Below are positions 27,382 through 35,116 of a DNA stretch of 64,000 nt, piece by piece. Within the stretch, counting starts at the first letter, position 1. Each line of letters starts with the position of its first letter. Under the pieces are notes generated by a model, which saw nothing but the letters and a program-made list of their open reading frames with translations, had not been told where the DNA came from and made no database searches. The stretch covers positions 248,001 to 312,000 of the forward strand of contig CAXXYG010000025.1 of assembly GCA_963666575.2 (NCBI GenBank). Direction: 5' to 3'. This DNA comes from JABMQB01 sp963666575 (GTDB taxonomy: Bacteria > Bacteroidota > Bacteroidia > Bacteroidales > Prolixibacteraceae). The translations under genes were made by a program, and so were the position numbers.

Positions 27382-28179
27382 TTATGGCTTACCAGCCTCA
27401 ATCGAAGCGGAAATAATATAATCCGAAATATTTGTTTCGGGTGCCCACTCACGGATAAATGTTTTGCTTTCATCAACCGGTTTTATTTTAATATCTGTAA
27501 AGCCAGCATCAACAAGCATTTTTTTGAGCTTATCAATTGTTTCAGCTCCTGAGATACACCCTGAATACAACTCCATATCTTTCTGAACCTCTTCAGGCAA
27601 TTCCACCGTAGCAATTACATCCGAAACGGCAACCCTTCCACCTTTATTTAACACCCTAAAAGCCTCATTAAATACTTTTTGTTTTTCGGGCGAAAGATTT
27701 ATTACACAATTTGAAATAATTACATCAATAGTGTTATCCTTTACTGGAAGGTTCTCGATTTCGCCAAGCCTGAATTCAACATTGGTATATTTTCCTTTTT
27801 CAGCATTTTCACGCGCTTTTGCAATCATCGCAGGAGTCATGTCAACCCCAATAACTTTTCCGTTTCCTCCGACCTGATTGGCTGCTAAAAATACATCAAA
27901 ACCTGCACCACTGCCTAAATCCAGAACAGTCTCTCCATTTTTCAGTGAGGCAATTGCCTGCGGATTTCCGCAACCCAATCCCAGGTTCGAACCTTCAGGA
28001 ACATTTTGTAACTGGCTGGACGAATAGCCCAATTTTGCCGAAATTTTGCTGAAAGATTCATTTTGAGTGGGTGTACAACAACCGCGATCTTCCACTGTAC
28101 CACATCCACAATTTTCAACGGCAATTTTACTATAGTTCTCCCGCACAGCATCTCTGATTTGATTTGAATTTTTCTCCAT
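27382..28179 (-). CDS. arsM: Arsenite methyltransferase
   Basis: SAM-dependent As(III) methyltransferase of 265 residues. The N-terminus carries clustered cysteines (Cys24, 26, 34, 35) and LGLGCGNP. The SAM site is ETVLDLGSGAGFDVFLAA with the acidic VIGVDMTPAMI strand. Two conserved arsenic-binding cysteines are visible, in IISNCVINLSPEK and YSGCISGA. It methylates trivalent arsenic to volatile or exportable forms in the cytoplasm. It lies 60 bp downstream of sigZ in the same direction and has its own copy of a promoter-like element (28209-28235) also found upstream of sigZ, so it is probably a SigZ target. No arsR or arsenic pump is nearby. Confidence 0.93.
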   Translation of the reverse strand: MEKNSNQIRDAVRENYSKIAVENCGCGTVEDRGCCTPTQNESFSKISAKLGYSSSQLQNVPEGSNLGLGCGNPQAIASLKNGETVLDLGSGAGFDVFLAANQVGGNGKVIGVDMTPAMIAKARENAEKGKYTNVEFRLGEIENLPVKDNTIDVIISNCVINLSPEKQKVFNEAFRVLNKGGRVAVSDVIATVELPEEVQKDMELYSGCISGAETIDKLKKMLVDAGFTDIKIKPVDESKTFIREWAPETNISDYIISASIEAGKP

Positions 28180-28208
28180 TGTATTAATTTTAATTATTTG
28201 TTTTTTAG

Positions 28209-28235
28209 TGACGGAGAAAACAATAAAAGATGCAA
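28209..28235 (-). promoter_or_regulatory. Candidate SigZ-dependent promoter of arsM
   Basis: On the minus strand TTGCATC, a 15-nt spacer starting TTTT, then CGTCA. The same two blocks with exactly the same 15-nt spacing occur upstream of sigZ at 28828-28854. CGTC is a common -10 core for ECF-type sigma factors. The element ends 29 bp before the arsM ATG. Confidence 0.65.
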
Positions 28236-28239
28236 AAAA

Positions 28240-28809
28240 TTAGCTGCTACACGAATTACAATTCTGAGGATTTTGGCGGTAGTCCATTACATTGCCATAT
28301 TTATCGGTGTAGAAAATACAACAATCAGTCAATTTTGTTTTTAAAAGCGCCCTTCCCCTTTGCACTCTTGATTTTGCTGCAGGATATGAAATTCCCATAA
28401 AAGAAGCTAAATCTTTTTGAGACATTCCTTTTATTTCTGACAATATCAAAGCTTCCCTATATTTTTCGGGTAGCATCAAAATAAACGGATATATCCAGCT
28501 TTCAACCTCTTCTGTAACGTTTATGGCCGATTTCTCTTCCTCATCCAACACGTCAATGAGAATTTCCTGAACAGGTTTTGATTCTCTGTAAAAATCGATA
28601 ATTGCATTCCGGGTAATTTGAAACAACCAACTTTTTAATTTAGTATTATCTTTTAACGATTTTAAATTTGTCAGGATTTTAAGAAAAACATTTTGCAGGA
28701 TATCTTCTGCTGTAGCCTTATCATGAACCCTTTTGAGTATAAATATCAAAAGATGGTCGTAATAGTCGTTCCAAATTAATTCAATATTGTTAGTTTCTTT
28801 TTTAGTCAT
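28240..28809 (-). CDS. sigZ: RNA polymerase sigma factor, SigZ family
   Basis: ECF-type sigma factor of about 189 residues. Region 2 covers about 10-75 (LLIFILKRVHDKATAEDILQNVFLKI, with SWLFQITRNAIIDFYR as region 2.4), and region 4 covers about 112-160 (KYREALILSEIKGMSQKDLASFMGISYPAAKSRVQRGR). A cysteine-bearing tail (CCIFYTD ... NCNSCSS) is typical of SigZ and may sense metal or redox state. No anti-sigma gene is adjacent. The ATG at 28809 is preferred over one at 28815 because the latter sits inside a palindrome. A promoter-like element shared with arsM lies just upstream, implying autoregulation. Confidence 0.9.
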   Translation of the reverse strand: MTKKETNNIELIWNDYYDHLLIFILKRVHDKATAEDILQNVFLKILTNLKSLKDNTKLKSWLFQITRNAIIDFYRESKPVQEILIDVLDEEEKSAINVTEEVESWIYPFILMLPEKYREALILSEIKGMSQKDLASFMGISYPAAKSRVQRGRALLKTKLTDCCIFYTDKYGNVMDYRQNPQNCNSCSS

Positions 28810-28811
28810 AA

Positions 28812-28830
28812 TCATCTATTTTATAGATGA
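28812..28830. promoter_or_regulatory. Palindrome at the 5' end of sigZ
   Basis: TCATCTAT-TTT-ATAGATGA is a perfect 8-bp inverted repeat with a 3-nt centre, directly upstream of the sigZ ATG and overlapping the edge of its -10-like CGTCA. It could be an operator or a 5' RNA hairpin masking the start. Confidence 0.5.
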
Positions 28831-28854
28831 CGCAAAATCAGTAAAAAGATGCAA
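28828..28854 (-). promoter_or_regulatory. Candidate SigZ-dependent promoter of sigZ
   Basis: Minus-strand TTGCATC, 15-nt spacer, CGTCA: 12 defined bases and the spacer length are identical to the element before arsM. It lies 18 bp upstream of the sigZ ATG at 28809, so the transcript would have a very short leader. Confidence 0.65.
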
Positions 28855-29160
28855 CATTTAGCCTGAATTGTAAAATTAAAAGTATTTATTTTTATAAAAC
28901 AGCCAATGAGTGAATTTTTGAATTTGAATTCAATTCCATTGGATGAACTCACTTAACTATTGAATAGGGCCAAATGCAACAGCATTAAAAAAAACCTTTT
29001 ATATCGGAAAACCTCAGGGCACTTTTTATTTCTTTTATGACCTTTGCTATTGGGAATGCGACTTAGAACCGCATTCCCAAATAAATTCTTCCCTTAACCG
29101 GTGCAGATTTAAAATCCTCTAAGCACCTCAATTGTAATTAAGAGGAGTTAGATTTACAGA
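28833..29160. other. Non-coding interval with strong hairpin and pseudoknot-like pairing
   Basis: No gene is seen between sigZ and the flavin-binding protein. TTGGGAATGCG (29050-29060) and CGCATTCCCAA (29070-29080) form an 11-bp stem with a 9-nt loop. Just beside it GGTGC (29100-29104), TCCTCT (29115-29120), GCACC (29123-29127) and AGAGGA (29141-29146) are arranged as an H-type pseudoknot. The interval may hold the 3' UTR of the gene at 29161 or a small structured RNA. The hairpin lacks an adjacent T run on either strand. Confidence 0.4.
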
Positions 29161-29547
29161 TTATAACGTTTGTTTTGCTGTATCAACGGTTAATTCAAAT
29201 ACCCGGGTCAAAAACGAAAACTTATTTTTCATTTCATTAAACTCTTCTCCCTCGTTAATAAATTGGGCCGTACCGGTAACAACAAAACCGGTTCCCGGAT
29301 AATCTTTGTATCCGGGAACCTCGCGGCAACCCAGAGCCAATTTTACTGTTCTATTTACATTTACATTTTTTTCGGTTTTCCGGAAACCATAGGCCGGAAT
29401 TAATATACGTTGGTCTTCGGTTACCACTAAAAATGAATTCCATGTATTTACAACGTGTGGTTCAACTCCCCACGAGATTACAGATACTACTCCCTCGTGT
29501 TTTAAAACCTGTAAAAACTTCTCTGATAATTTTAATTGTTCACTCAT
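29161..29547 (-). CDS. Pyridoxamine 5'-phosphate oxidase family (FMN-binding split barrel)
   Basis: A 128-residue cytoplasmic protein of the split-barrel flavin-binding superfamily. Visible pattern: helix EKFLQVLKHEGVVSVISWG, strands HVVNTWNSFLVV and RILIPAYGFRKTEKNV, then VKLALGCREVP and GTGFVVTGTAQF. Small members bind FMN or heme and act as reductases or unknown stress proteins; true pyridoxamine oxidase activity is unlikely at this length. The ATG at 29547 is used (the upstream codon at 29553 is TTG). A 58-codon helix-turn-helix gene ends 38 bp upstream in the same direction, so the two form a small operon. Confidence 0.85.
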   Translation of the reverse strand: MSEQLKLSEKFLQVLKHEGVVSVISWGVEPHVVNTWNSFLVVTEDQRILIPAYGFRKTEKNVNVNRTVKLALGCREVPGYKDYPGTGFVVTGTAQFINEGEEFNEMKNKFSFLTRVFELTVDTAKQTL

Positions 29548-29585
29548 AATCAACTTCTTCTATCCTCCATGTATAAAAAACAACC

Positions 29586-29762
29586 CTATTTTGCTTGCCA
29601 AAAACATCTTTTTGGCGAAACAATTAACTCTTCTTTTTTCAGCAAATTCATTGCTTTATCAACTGCTTTTCGCTCCAAGCCTGTTACTTCTACTATTTTG
29701 CCTGCATTTAAAGGTTCACCAGCTTGTTTTATCGCTGCCAGTACTTGTTCTTTTGCATCCAT
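29586..29762 (-). CDS. Small winged-helix DNA-binding protein (58 aa)
   Basis: A very short gene with a clean ATG at 29762 and TAG at 29586. The 58 residues read as one helix-turn-helix: EQVLAAIKQAGEPLNAGKI, then VEVTGLERKAVDKAMNLLKK as turn and recognition helix, then EELIVSPKRCFWQAK as the wing. Similar mini-regulators in Bacteroidota are commonly placed next to FMN-binding split-barrel proteins. It is followed by that gene after 38 bp and preceded by a TAACTTTG promoter element. Function: probable transcription factor of its own operon, inferred only. Confidence 0.7.
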   Translation of the reverse strand: MDAKEQVLAAIKQAGEPLNAGKIVEVTGLERKAVDKAMNLLKKEELIVSPKRCFWQAK

Positions 29763-29802
29763 AACCTTAATCGTTTAAATATTTATTTCTTAATTAATAC
29801 GA

Positions 29803-29810
29803 CAAAGTTA
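29803..29810 (-). promoter_or_regulatory. Candidate -7 element for the mini-HTH/flavoprotein operon
   Basis: TAACTTTG on the minus strand matches TAnnTTTG and lies 40 bp upstream of the ATG at 29762. A TTTGG stretch 15 bp further upstream could serve as a -33 box, though the spacing is short. Confidence 0.5.
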
Positions 29811-29855
29811 AGGGCTATACACAACCAAAAAATTAAGCTGGTTTAAGAAATGCTA

Positions 29856-30431
29856 TTATTGTTTCTTTTTTCGTAATTCGCTCACGTATTCGGGAGTAAG
29901 TCCTAAATAGGAAGCAATCATATACTGAGGCACGCGTTGAATAAATTCGGGAAAAGATTCGCTGAAATGAATGTAAAATTCTTCTTTCGACATGTTTCTT
30001 TCTAATTTCGACCGGTGCTGTGCTGCTGCCACTGCTTTTTGCATTGTTATCCTAAAGTAATGTTCCAATGCCGGTACTTCTAATAGTAACAAATCAAATC
30101 CGACCTTATCGATCGCTAAAACTTCCGATTTTTCAATGGATTGAATGTAGTAGTCTGATGCTGTATTTCCCATAAAACTAAAATGGTCAGCGATCCACCA
30201 GCCTTCGATAGCAAATTGTATAATTTGTTCCGATAATTTATTATTGATATAAAACATTCTTAAACAACCTTTTTCCACAAAATACATCGAACTGCCAATC
30301 CGGCCCGCTTTTAGTAAATATTCCTTTTGTGGTAGTTTAATGGTTTTGACATGCCTATGAAGCGAAAGTATATTTTCTTCACTTAGGGCGATAAGCCGTT
30401 GTATGTGTTGTATCAGCCTGTTTTTATCCAT
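29856..30431 (-). CDS. Crp/Fnr family transcriptional regulator
   Basis: A 191-residue cyclic-nucleotide-binding-domain regulator. Residues about 25-115 form the cNMP beta-roll (EYLLKAGRIGSSMYFVEKGCLRMFY), without the Arg-Ser phosphate-binding pair of true CRP. The C-terminal winged helix has the recognition segment MIASYLGLTPEYVSELRKKK. It resembles the many Bacteroidota regulators whose ligand is unknown. It is read away from the VTT-family gene and towards the mini-HTH operon (94 bp away), which could be a target. Start ATG at 30431 is the first available. Confidence 0.88.
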   Translation of the reverse strand: MDKNRLIQHIQRLIALSEENILSLHRHVKTIKLPQKEYLLKAGRIGSSMYFVEKGCLRMFYINNKLSEQIIQFAIEGWWIADHFSFMGNTASDYYIQSIEKSEVLAIDKVGFDLLLLEVPALEHYFRITMQKAVAAAQHRSKLERNMSKEEFYIHFSESFPEFIQRVPQYMIASYLGLTPEYVSELRKKKQ

Positions 30432-31075
30432 TCATATTAATAATTACACACATTTCTGAAGGGCTAAAGATAAAGGAAGCCTTTTACTATTATTAGGTTC
30501 TGAGTAACTTATTGTTGTTTTTTATAAGTGTTCAATTTTCGACAGGTAAACAAAATCCAAGTAAATCGGTGTTTTGTTTAATTTTCTCAGTTATTGAAAC
30601 TTCAGAAATATTTGTGATTTCCAGATTCAGTAAATTATAGTATTGCATAATCCTAAAGCTTTTAAGGAATTTCCAGTCCCCGTAAAATATTTTAATTCTA
30701 TTTTCATCAAAATCGTATTATCGTTCTTCAATTGGTCACAATGGCAATCAGTCTATACACCAAAGTTACCTAACTAACATCTCAATAATGGTTTAAAAAT
30801 ACAAAGTTATGTGATTGTTATTCCTTATCTTATTTTTTATACCAATTCCACAAATTAATATCCAGAGAAATTTTAATACACAAAATTAGACTATCTTAGA
30901 CACAAGTTTATAATTTCAGAAATCAAATTTAATAGGTCATTATTGATTCTAACCCTTTCAATTAAATGGGTATTTTTTCTATTCCCTTATATCTTTAATA
31001 TTATCTTTTATATAACTGTTAATGGAATATCTGATTTATTTAAAGTAAATATGGATATTCGGAATAATTTATAAA
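30432..31075. other. Long gene-poor interval with a decayed open frame
   Basis: The longest gap in the window (644 bp). On the minus strand 30532-30717 is open for 61 codons but begins directly after a stop and has no ATG near its 5' end. Its product includes DFDENRIKIFYGDWKFLKSF and ends LLGFCLPVEN, which looks like a genuine protein tail. Related codons continue in other frames upstream, suggesting a frameshifted and truncated gene. The remainder (30780-31075) is AT-rich and holds presumably the promoter of the VTT-family gene, without a recognisable consensus. Confidence 0.4.
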
Positions 31076-31717
31076 ATGTTACAAAGTGGAGAGTATATGA
31101 TATCTGATCATAATTTAACTAAACGATTAGTAATACTAAATCGTTATTATAAAATAACTAAGTTTTATTCGTTCCTAAAAGATACGGCTTTTAAAGGAGG
31201 TGCGGCAGTGGTTCTTTTTGTTTTATTATTGCTGGGACTGGAGTTTTTTGTCCTTGATATTGATTCACTGCTTAATAATCTGGTAGCGACATACTCATCT
31301 CAAATAGTATTTTCATTTTTTTTAGTTTCAGAAACTATTTTAGGTTTAATTCCACCTGAAGTTTTTATAGCATGGGCATCAAAATCAGCTTCGCCATGGT
31401 TGTTTCTGTTTGTATTAGCAACATTATCGTACATTGGTGGAATTGTTTCATACTATATTGGGAATCGCCTGTTTTTAATTTCTGCCCTTAAAAACCATAT
31501 TGAGAATAAAATTGCGAGACATATTAAAAACTTGCGAAAATGGGGAGGCCTTTTTGTTTTATTAGGTGCAATATCCCCAATTCCACATTCATTGGTAAGT
31601 TTAGCTTCTGGATTAATCAAGTACAACTTTAAGCAATATTTGTTGTGGTCACTTTTCCGATATGTACGATTTGCAATATATGGACTGATTATTTTTAAAG
31701 TATTTGCTTCCTCCTAG
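31076..31717 (+). CDS. VTT/DedA-like (SNARE-associated) membrane protein
   Basis: A 213-residue polytopic protein with about five hydrophobic segments (35-57, 75-100, 105-130, 160-180, 190-210). The middle carries the VTT domain pattern: SETILGLIPPEVFIAWAS, LATLSYIGGIVSYYIGNRL, then WGGLFVLLGAISPIPHSLVSLASGLIKY. DedA/VTT proteins are now regarded as lipid scramblases or flippases, including undecaprenyl phosphate recycling; whether this member does so is unknown. It stands alone on the plus strand between two gene-poor intervals. Confidence 0.82.
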   Translation: MLQSGEYMISDHNLTKRLVILNRYYKITKFYSFLKDTAFKGGAAVVLFVLLLLGLEFFVLDIDSLLNNLVATYSSQIVFSFFLVSETILGLIPPEVFIAWASKSASPWLFLFVLATLSYIGGIVSYYIGNRLFLISALKNHIENKIARHIKNLRKWGGLFVLLGAISPIPHSLVSLASGLIKYNFKQYLLWSLFRYVRFAIYGLIIFKVFASS

Positions 31718-31969
31718 GAAACAGTCAACCTGTTGCTATGTTATACTTTCTCAAAACACTATCGGTAGAACCTCTATAAACTGCTACTGGTTCGTAAGTA
31801 ATTTGTTATAATTAGTTTCTAATTTGTACCTTTAAAATCCTGTTTTACAAACCAATAGAAATAAGGAGCCTTGCCGGTAAATCGTTGATATTTTCCTGGC
31901 TTATAAACATTTACAGAAAAAAGGTTGTGTATCAGCTACAATTGTTAGATGCAGTTATTTTCCTAGCAA
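31718..31969. other. Interval with possible gene remnant
   Basis: Between the convergent VTT-family and methyltransferase genes. On the minus strand 31819-31935 is an open frame of 38 codons with no start, whose product includes NVYKPGKYQRFTGKAPYF and ends WFVKQDFKGTN. The composition looks protein-like, so it may be a residual 3' end. No terminator hairpin was found. Confidence 0.35.
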
Positions 31970-32995
31970 TTATAGTTTTTTAGCTTCAACAATACAGTAA
32001 AATGGTTCGATATCAAGTTTTTCGCCGAACAGGTTAATTTCTGTCATTTTTAACCCACATTCCTTTAAGAAAAATTTAACTGCTGCTTTAGGGTCATCTG
32101 ACATATCTAGTCCAAATTTCCAGGGCTCTCTTTTTTCAATCATTTTTGAAGCTCTTTTAACTGCTTTTGAAGCTTCGCCCGATATAAATGCCTTGGAATA
32201 AAGGTCTTGAGCGACAATGCTTCCATCAACACATAAATCAGCCATTTTCCGAAGTGATTCTTTTACAGTACCGGCCTCTAAAAACAGAGAAACACTCTGC
32301 CATAAAAACAAAGTCTTTTTTGTTTTGTCAAAACCAGCCTCTAACAATTTATCATCCCACGATTCATTTGAATAATCAACCGGGATATAGGTGATCCAAT
32401 CATTCTTTATACCTGCTTTTGTTAACGTCTCGATTTTAACATCTATTGTTTTAACCTGATCGAGTTCAAAAACCTTTACTTTTTTTCCAGTTGTATATTG
32501 TAACCCTATCAGATCAAAGCCGGCTCCGGGAAGGACAATCTGCTCCACTTCGTCAACATATTTTTCCATTATTTTATCGAACGTAAGCACCCGTGGGCCT
32601 GCAAATGAAAAAAAGGTCTCTTCGCCTTGTTTATCAAGCTTTCCCATACTGGTAGTGAAACCAAATAACCGCTGGGAAATAATAAGAGCTCCCATAGTTG
32701 TCCATAAACCAAAATGCGATTCACATGGAAATTTTTTAATAAATGCAACAGTAAGGGGATCGGGCCTGATATCAAAATAGTGCATAAACCATTTGTATTG
32801 AAGCGTCCGGCATGCCGAGAAGGAGACACCCATTTTTTTGCTTTTAATTATTCCCTTGTAAATTCCATCTATTAACCCAATAATAACAAAAGGAATAAAG
32901 ATTATTTGAATGGGTATATAAAGTATAATTTGACAAATTTTAATTAAAAAACGTAAAATTCCGGGAAGCTGTTTTGTTGAATTTTTATGTGCCAT
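31970..32995 (-). CDS. SAM-dependent methyltransferase (TIGR00027/leucine carboxyl methyltransferase-like)
   Basis: A 341-residue protein. A hydrophobic segment at about 15-45 suggests membrane association of the N-terminus. The catalytic domain has FDIRPDPLTVAFI, then QIVLPGAGFDLIGLQYTTGKKVKVFELDQ as the SAM-binding core, IPVDYSNESWDDKL as the second acidic motif, and TLFLWQSVSLFLE. These match the TIGR00027/PPM family, in which substrates are mostly unknown small acids. The ATG at 32995 is chosen; the codon at 33004 is TTG. It lies downstream of a poorly resolved stretch (33005-33272) and has no functional partner. Confidence 0.82.
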   Translation of the reverse strand: MAHKNSTKQLPGILRFLIKICQIILYIPIQIIFIPFVIIGLIDGIYKGIIKSKKMGVSFSACRTLQYKWFMHYFDIRPDPLTVAFIKKFPCESHFGLWTTMGALIISQRLFGFTTSMGKLDKQGEETFFSFAGPRVLTFDKIMEKYVDEVEQIVLPGAGFDLIGLQYTTGKKVKVFELDQVKTIDVKIETLTKAGIKNDWITYIPVDYSNESWDDKLLEAGFDKTKKTLFLWQSVSLFLEAGTVKESLRKMADLCVDGSIVAQDLYSKAFISGEASKAVKRASKMIEKREPWKFGLDMSDDPKAAVKFFLKECGLKMTEINLFGEKLDIEPFYCIVEAKKL

Positions 32996-33272
32996 TTTAT
33001 CCAAGTTTTATCATTTTTATGCTTATAAAAGTTAATGCCATCATTTTTAAGTCAATTACGCTAAACGGCTGTCTGACTAAAAACTGCCAATGGTTTGCAA
33101 GTATTCGGATAAAATTAGTTGATAATATCTTATGTCCAAAATCATCTGGCAATACCATATCGACAATTGGAAAAGTTAATTTAAAAACAAAATGCTTGCA
33201 AACCACCGAACCCTGACTATATTATATTGTGTGTTAGGCAATATATTATTCCCTTACTATTTTTCATTTTCT

Positions 33273-34198
33273 TTATTTGATTTTGTTTACAGGGTAGATA
33301 TATATCTTATTTCCTATTATACAATAAATTCCCTTTTCATTCGAACCATGTTGACCATAAGCAATGGCTTTTTTATGTATGCCTTCTGCTTGGTATGGAC
33401 GTTTTTTTAAATTTATTTCATTTCCCTTTAGGTTGTGATCGACCACTAGGAATTCAGGAAAAGTCTCTGGGCCATGCATACTTAAATAAATATTCCCATG
33501 CTCATCTTTAGTAAAATATTGCCCCCAGTTGGATGGGATAACTATAGATTCATCAACATAATCGGGGCTTTTATATGGAATTATGAATAATTTTTTCCCA
33601 TTACAATCGCCTACGAAAATAAATTCATTATTATCATCAAATTCGATACCTACTGCCCATTTGATTGGGGGGATGAAAGTCATTTCCATTCACAACGATT
33701 TTTTTTATTTAGTGCCGTATCATACCGGGCTATAATATTATCATATGCGATATACAGATTGTTTGCTGAATCAATCCTTACATCTGAGACTCCACATGGG
33801 CCCCCAAAATCTTCTTGAATTAAATTTTGAGGTATACCCAGTGTGTCAATTCTTACAACTCTGTCATGGGCAGCGATAAACAAATTTCCATTCGAGTCAA
33901 AGGCCATACCCCAAATAATAGTTTTGTGTGTTGTATCGGTTAACGTAGCATATGTTTTTATGTTATTTTCTTTATCAATAGAATACACTTTGTTTTTTCC
34001 ACCAACGTATAATTGGTTTTTATGGTTAAAAGCAATGGCATGTATTGTGGCATCTGATTCTTTAAAAAACGTTGCTGAATCTAATATAATTGATGTATCA
34101 TTTTTAATATTTCCAGTTCCATGTAACTCACTACTACAAAATAATAGTGTTGTAAAAGGAATAAATAGTATTATGCTCAGTAAAATTTGTTTTATCAT
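33273..34198 (-). pseudogene. SMP-30/NHL-type beta-propeller protein, split by two +1 shifts in homopolymers
   Basis: Two frames together give one secreted six-bladed propeller. The upstream frame (34198-33680) has a signal peptide ending near LFCSS, then blades with IHAIAFNHKNQLYVGG, IIWGMAFDSNGNLFIAA and VSDVRIDSANNLYIAYD. The downstream frame (33689-33273) continues with WAVGIEFDDNNEFIFVGD and DEHGNIYLSMHG. Removing one base from the A8 run (plus-strand T run about 33700-33707) and one from the C6 run (plus-strand G run about 33667-33672) yields a continuous 307-codon protein with a GNDFHPP bridge. SMP-30/strictosidine-synthase-like proteins bind or hydrolyse lactones. Genuine decay and homopolymer sequencing error are both possible. 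Confidence 0.7.
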
Positions 34199-34549
34199 TA
34201 TTATTAGTTTTTATTTATACCTCATCTGTTTAAGTAAATACAAAGTAAAAGGTAAAGTATCGAACAAAAGTCTCTCTCTCATGCAAAATATACTGCAAAC
34301 GGATTGAGTATGTACAATTGCCTCTATTTCTTTTATATTATTCACTTTATTATGTCCCTGATAATAACCATAAGTTACAAATGGAATTCATACTTCAAGC
34401 TTTTAGCCATTAGATTTAGGTACGATGCAGAAACATTTAATTACAATGTATTTCCGTTTGCTTAGAACTAAGCACTTTAAGAAGTGGAAGAATGGCAAAT
34501 TCAATCATTCAATCATTCAATCCCTCTGTCTCTCTGTTTTTCTGTTTTT
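34199..34549. other. Non-coding interval with tandem octamer repeat and dyad
   Basis: No gene recognised between the propeller gene and the hydrogenase protease gene. TCAATCAT is repeated in tandem at 34501-34516 with a partial third unit to 34522, followed by a CTCTGT/TTTTTCTG simple-sequence tract to about 34550. TGCTTAG-AA-CTAAGCA (34459-34474) is a perfect 7-bp dyad. These features mark the 3' flank of the hydrogenase operon; no T-tract terminator was found. Confidence 0.45.
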
Positions 34550-35083
34550 CTATCCTTCCGTATCCTGCACCGACCGTCCTTGTTTTTTCGACCTTATTTC
34601 ACCCGTCGATACCAACGACAAAAAATAATCATTCACTTTTTTCTTTACTTCTTCCAATTTACCGTTAAGTTCATGAGAAAGGTTTTCGCCAAAAACCATG
34701 TCTTCTTTTATTTCGATGGCGATGATATAAATTTCTTCAGGGATTTCAGTACCTAAACTTTTACCAATTTTAAGTGCAGTAATAAAACTGGTATCGTGAA
34801 GATTTGAAAGGTTGTTGGTTTCCTTAAAATTTTCGGGAGTAAACAGATGCACATCGCCCGGTTTTCCTCCTTTTGTTTTTATGGCATCGATAAATATGAC
34901 TTTTTTGTAGCCCGAAATATATTCCAACACTTCGAGGCCTCCAACACTTAATTTTGTAAATTTTATTCCTGAATTGAGGTACATACTCCTAAGGAATTTA
35001 CACATTTTGAGCCCAATACTATCGTCCATTAATATTTCGTTTCCTATTCCTGCCACGAGGGTCCTGTTTGCATAATTTCTCAT
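34550..35083 (-). CDS. Hydrogenase maturation protease
   Basis: Nickel-dependent endopeptidase (M52, HyaD/HycI/FrcD family) of 177 residues that removes the C-terminal tail of the hydrogenase large subunit after nickel insertion. Conserved features: GIGNEILMDDSIG (first metal-binding acidic residue, about 12-24), EVLEYISGYKKVIFIDA (second, about 50-66) and the late LHDTSF segment with the third ligand His at about 95. The last 20 residues (after STGEIR) exceed the usual family end. It follows the large subunit gene by 33 bp as the last gene of the hydrogenase operon. Confidence 0.9.
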   Translation of the reverse strand: MRNYANRTLVAGIGNEILMDDSIGLKMCKFLRSMYLNSGIKFTKLSVGGLEVLEYISGYKKVIFIDAIKTKGGKPGDVHLFTPENFKETNNLSNLHDTSFITALKIGKSLGTEIPEEIYIIAIEIKEDMVFGENLSHELNGKLEEVKKKVNDYFLSLVSTGEIRSKKQGRSVQDTEG

Positions 35084-35116
35084 CTTTTTTTTATTTAGAA
35101 ATTGCTACCTGAATTT

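Noticed and set aside
32997..33206. 69-codon minus-strand frame upstream of the methyltransferase
   Set aside because: It is open and not absurd in composition, but has no recognisable domain and overlaps the methyltransferase start. Support was too weak for a gene call.
33192..33410. 72-codon plus-strand frame with hydrophobic product
   Set aside because: It is antisense to the end of the SMP-30-like gene, and its hydrophobicity is what reverse reading of such a gene gives.
34501..34522. CRISPR-like array
   Set aside because: The repeated TCAATCAT unit is 8 bp in direct tandem without spacers, so it is simple-sequence DNA.
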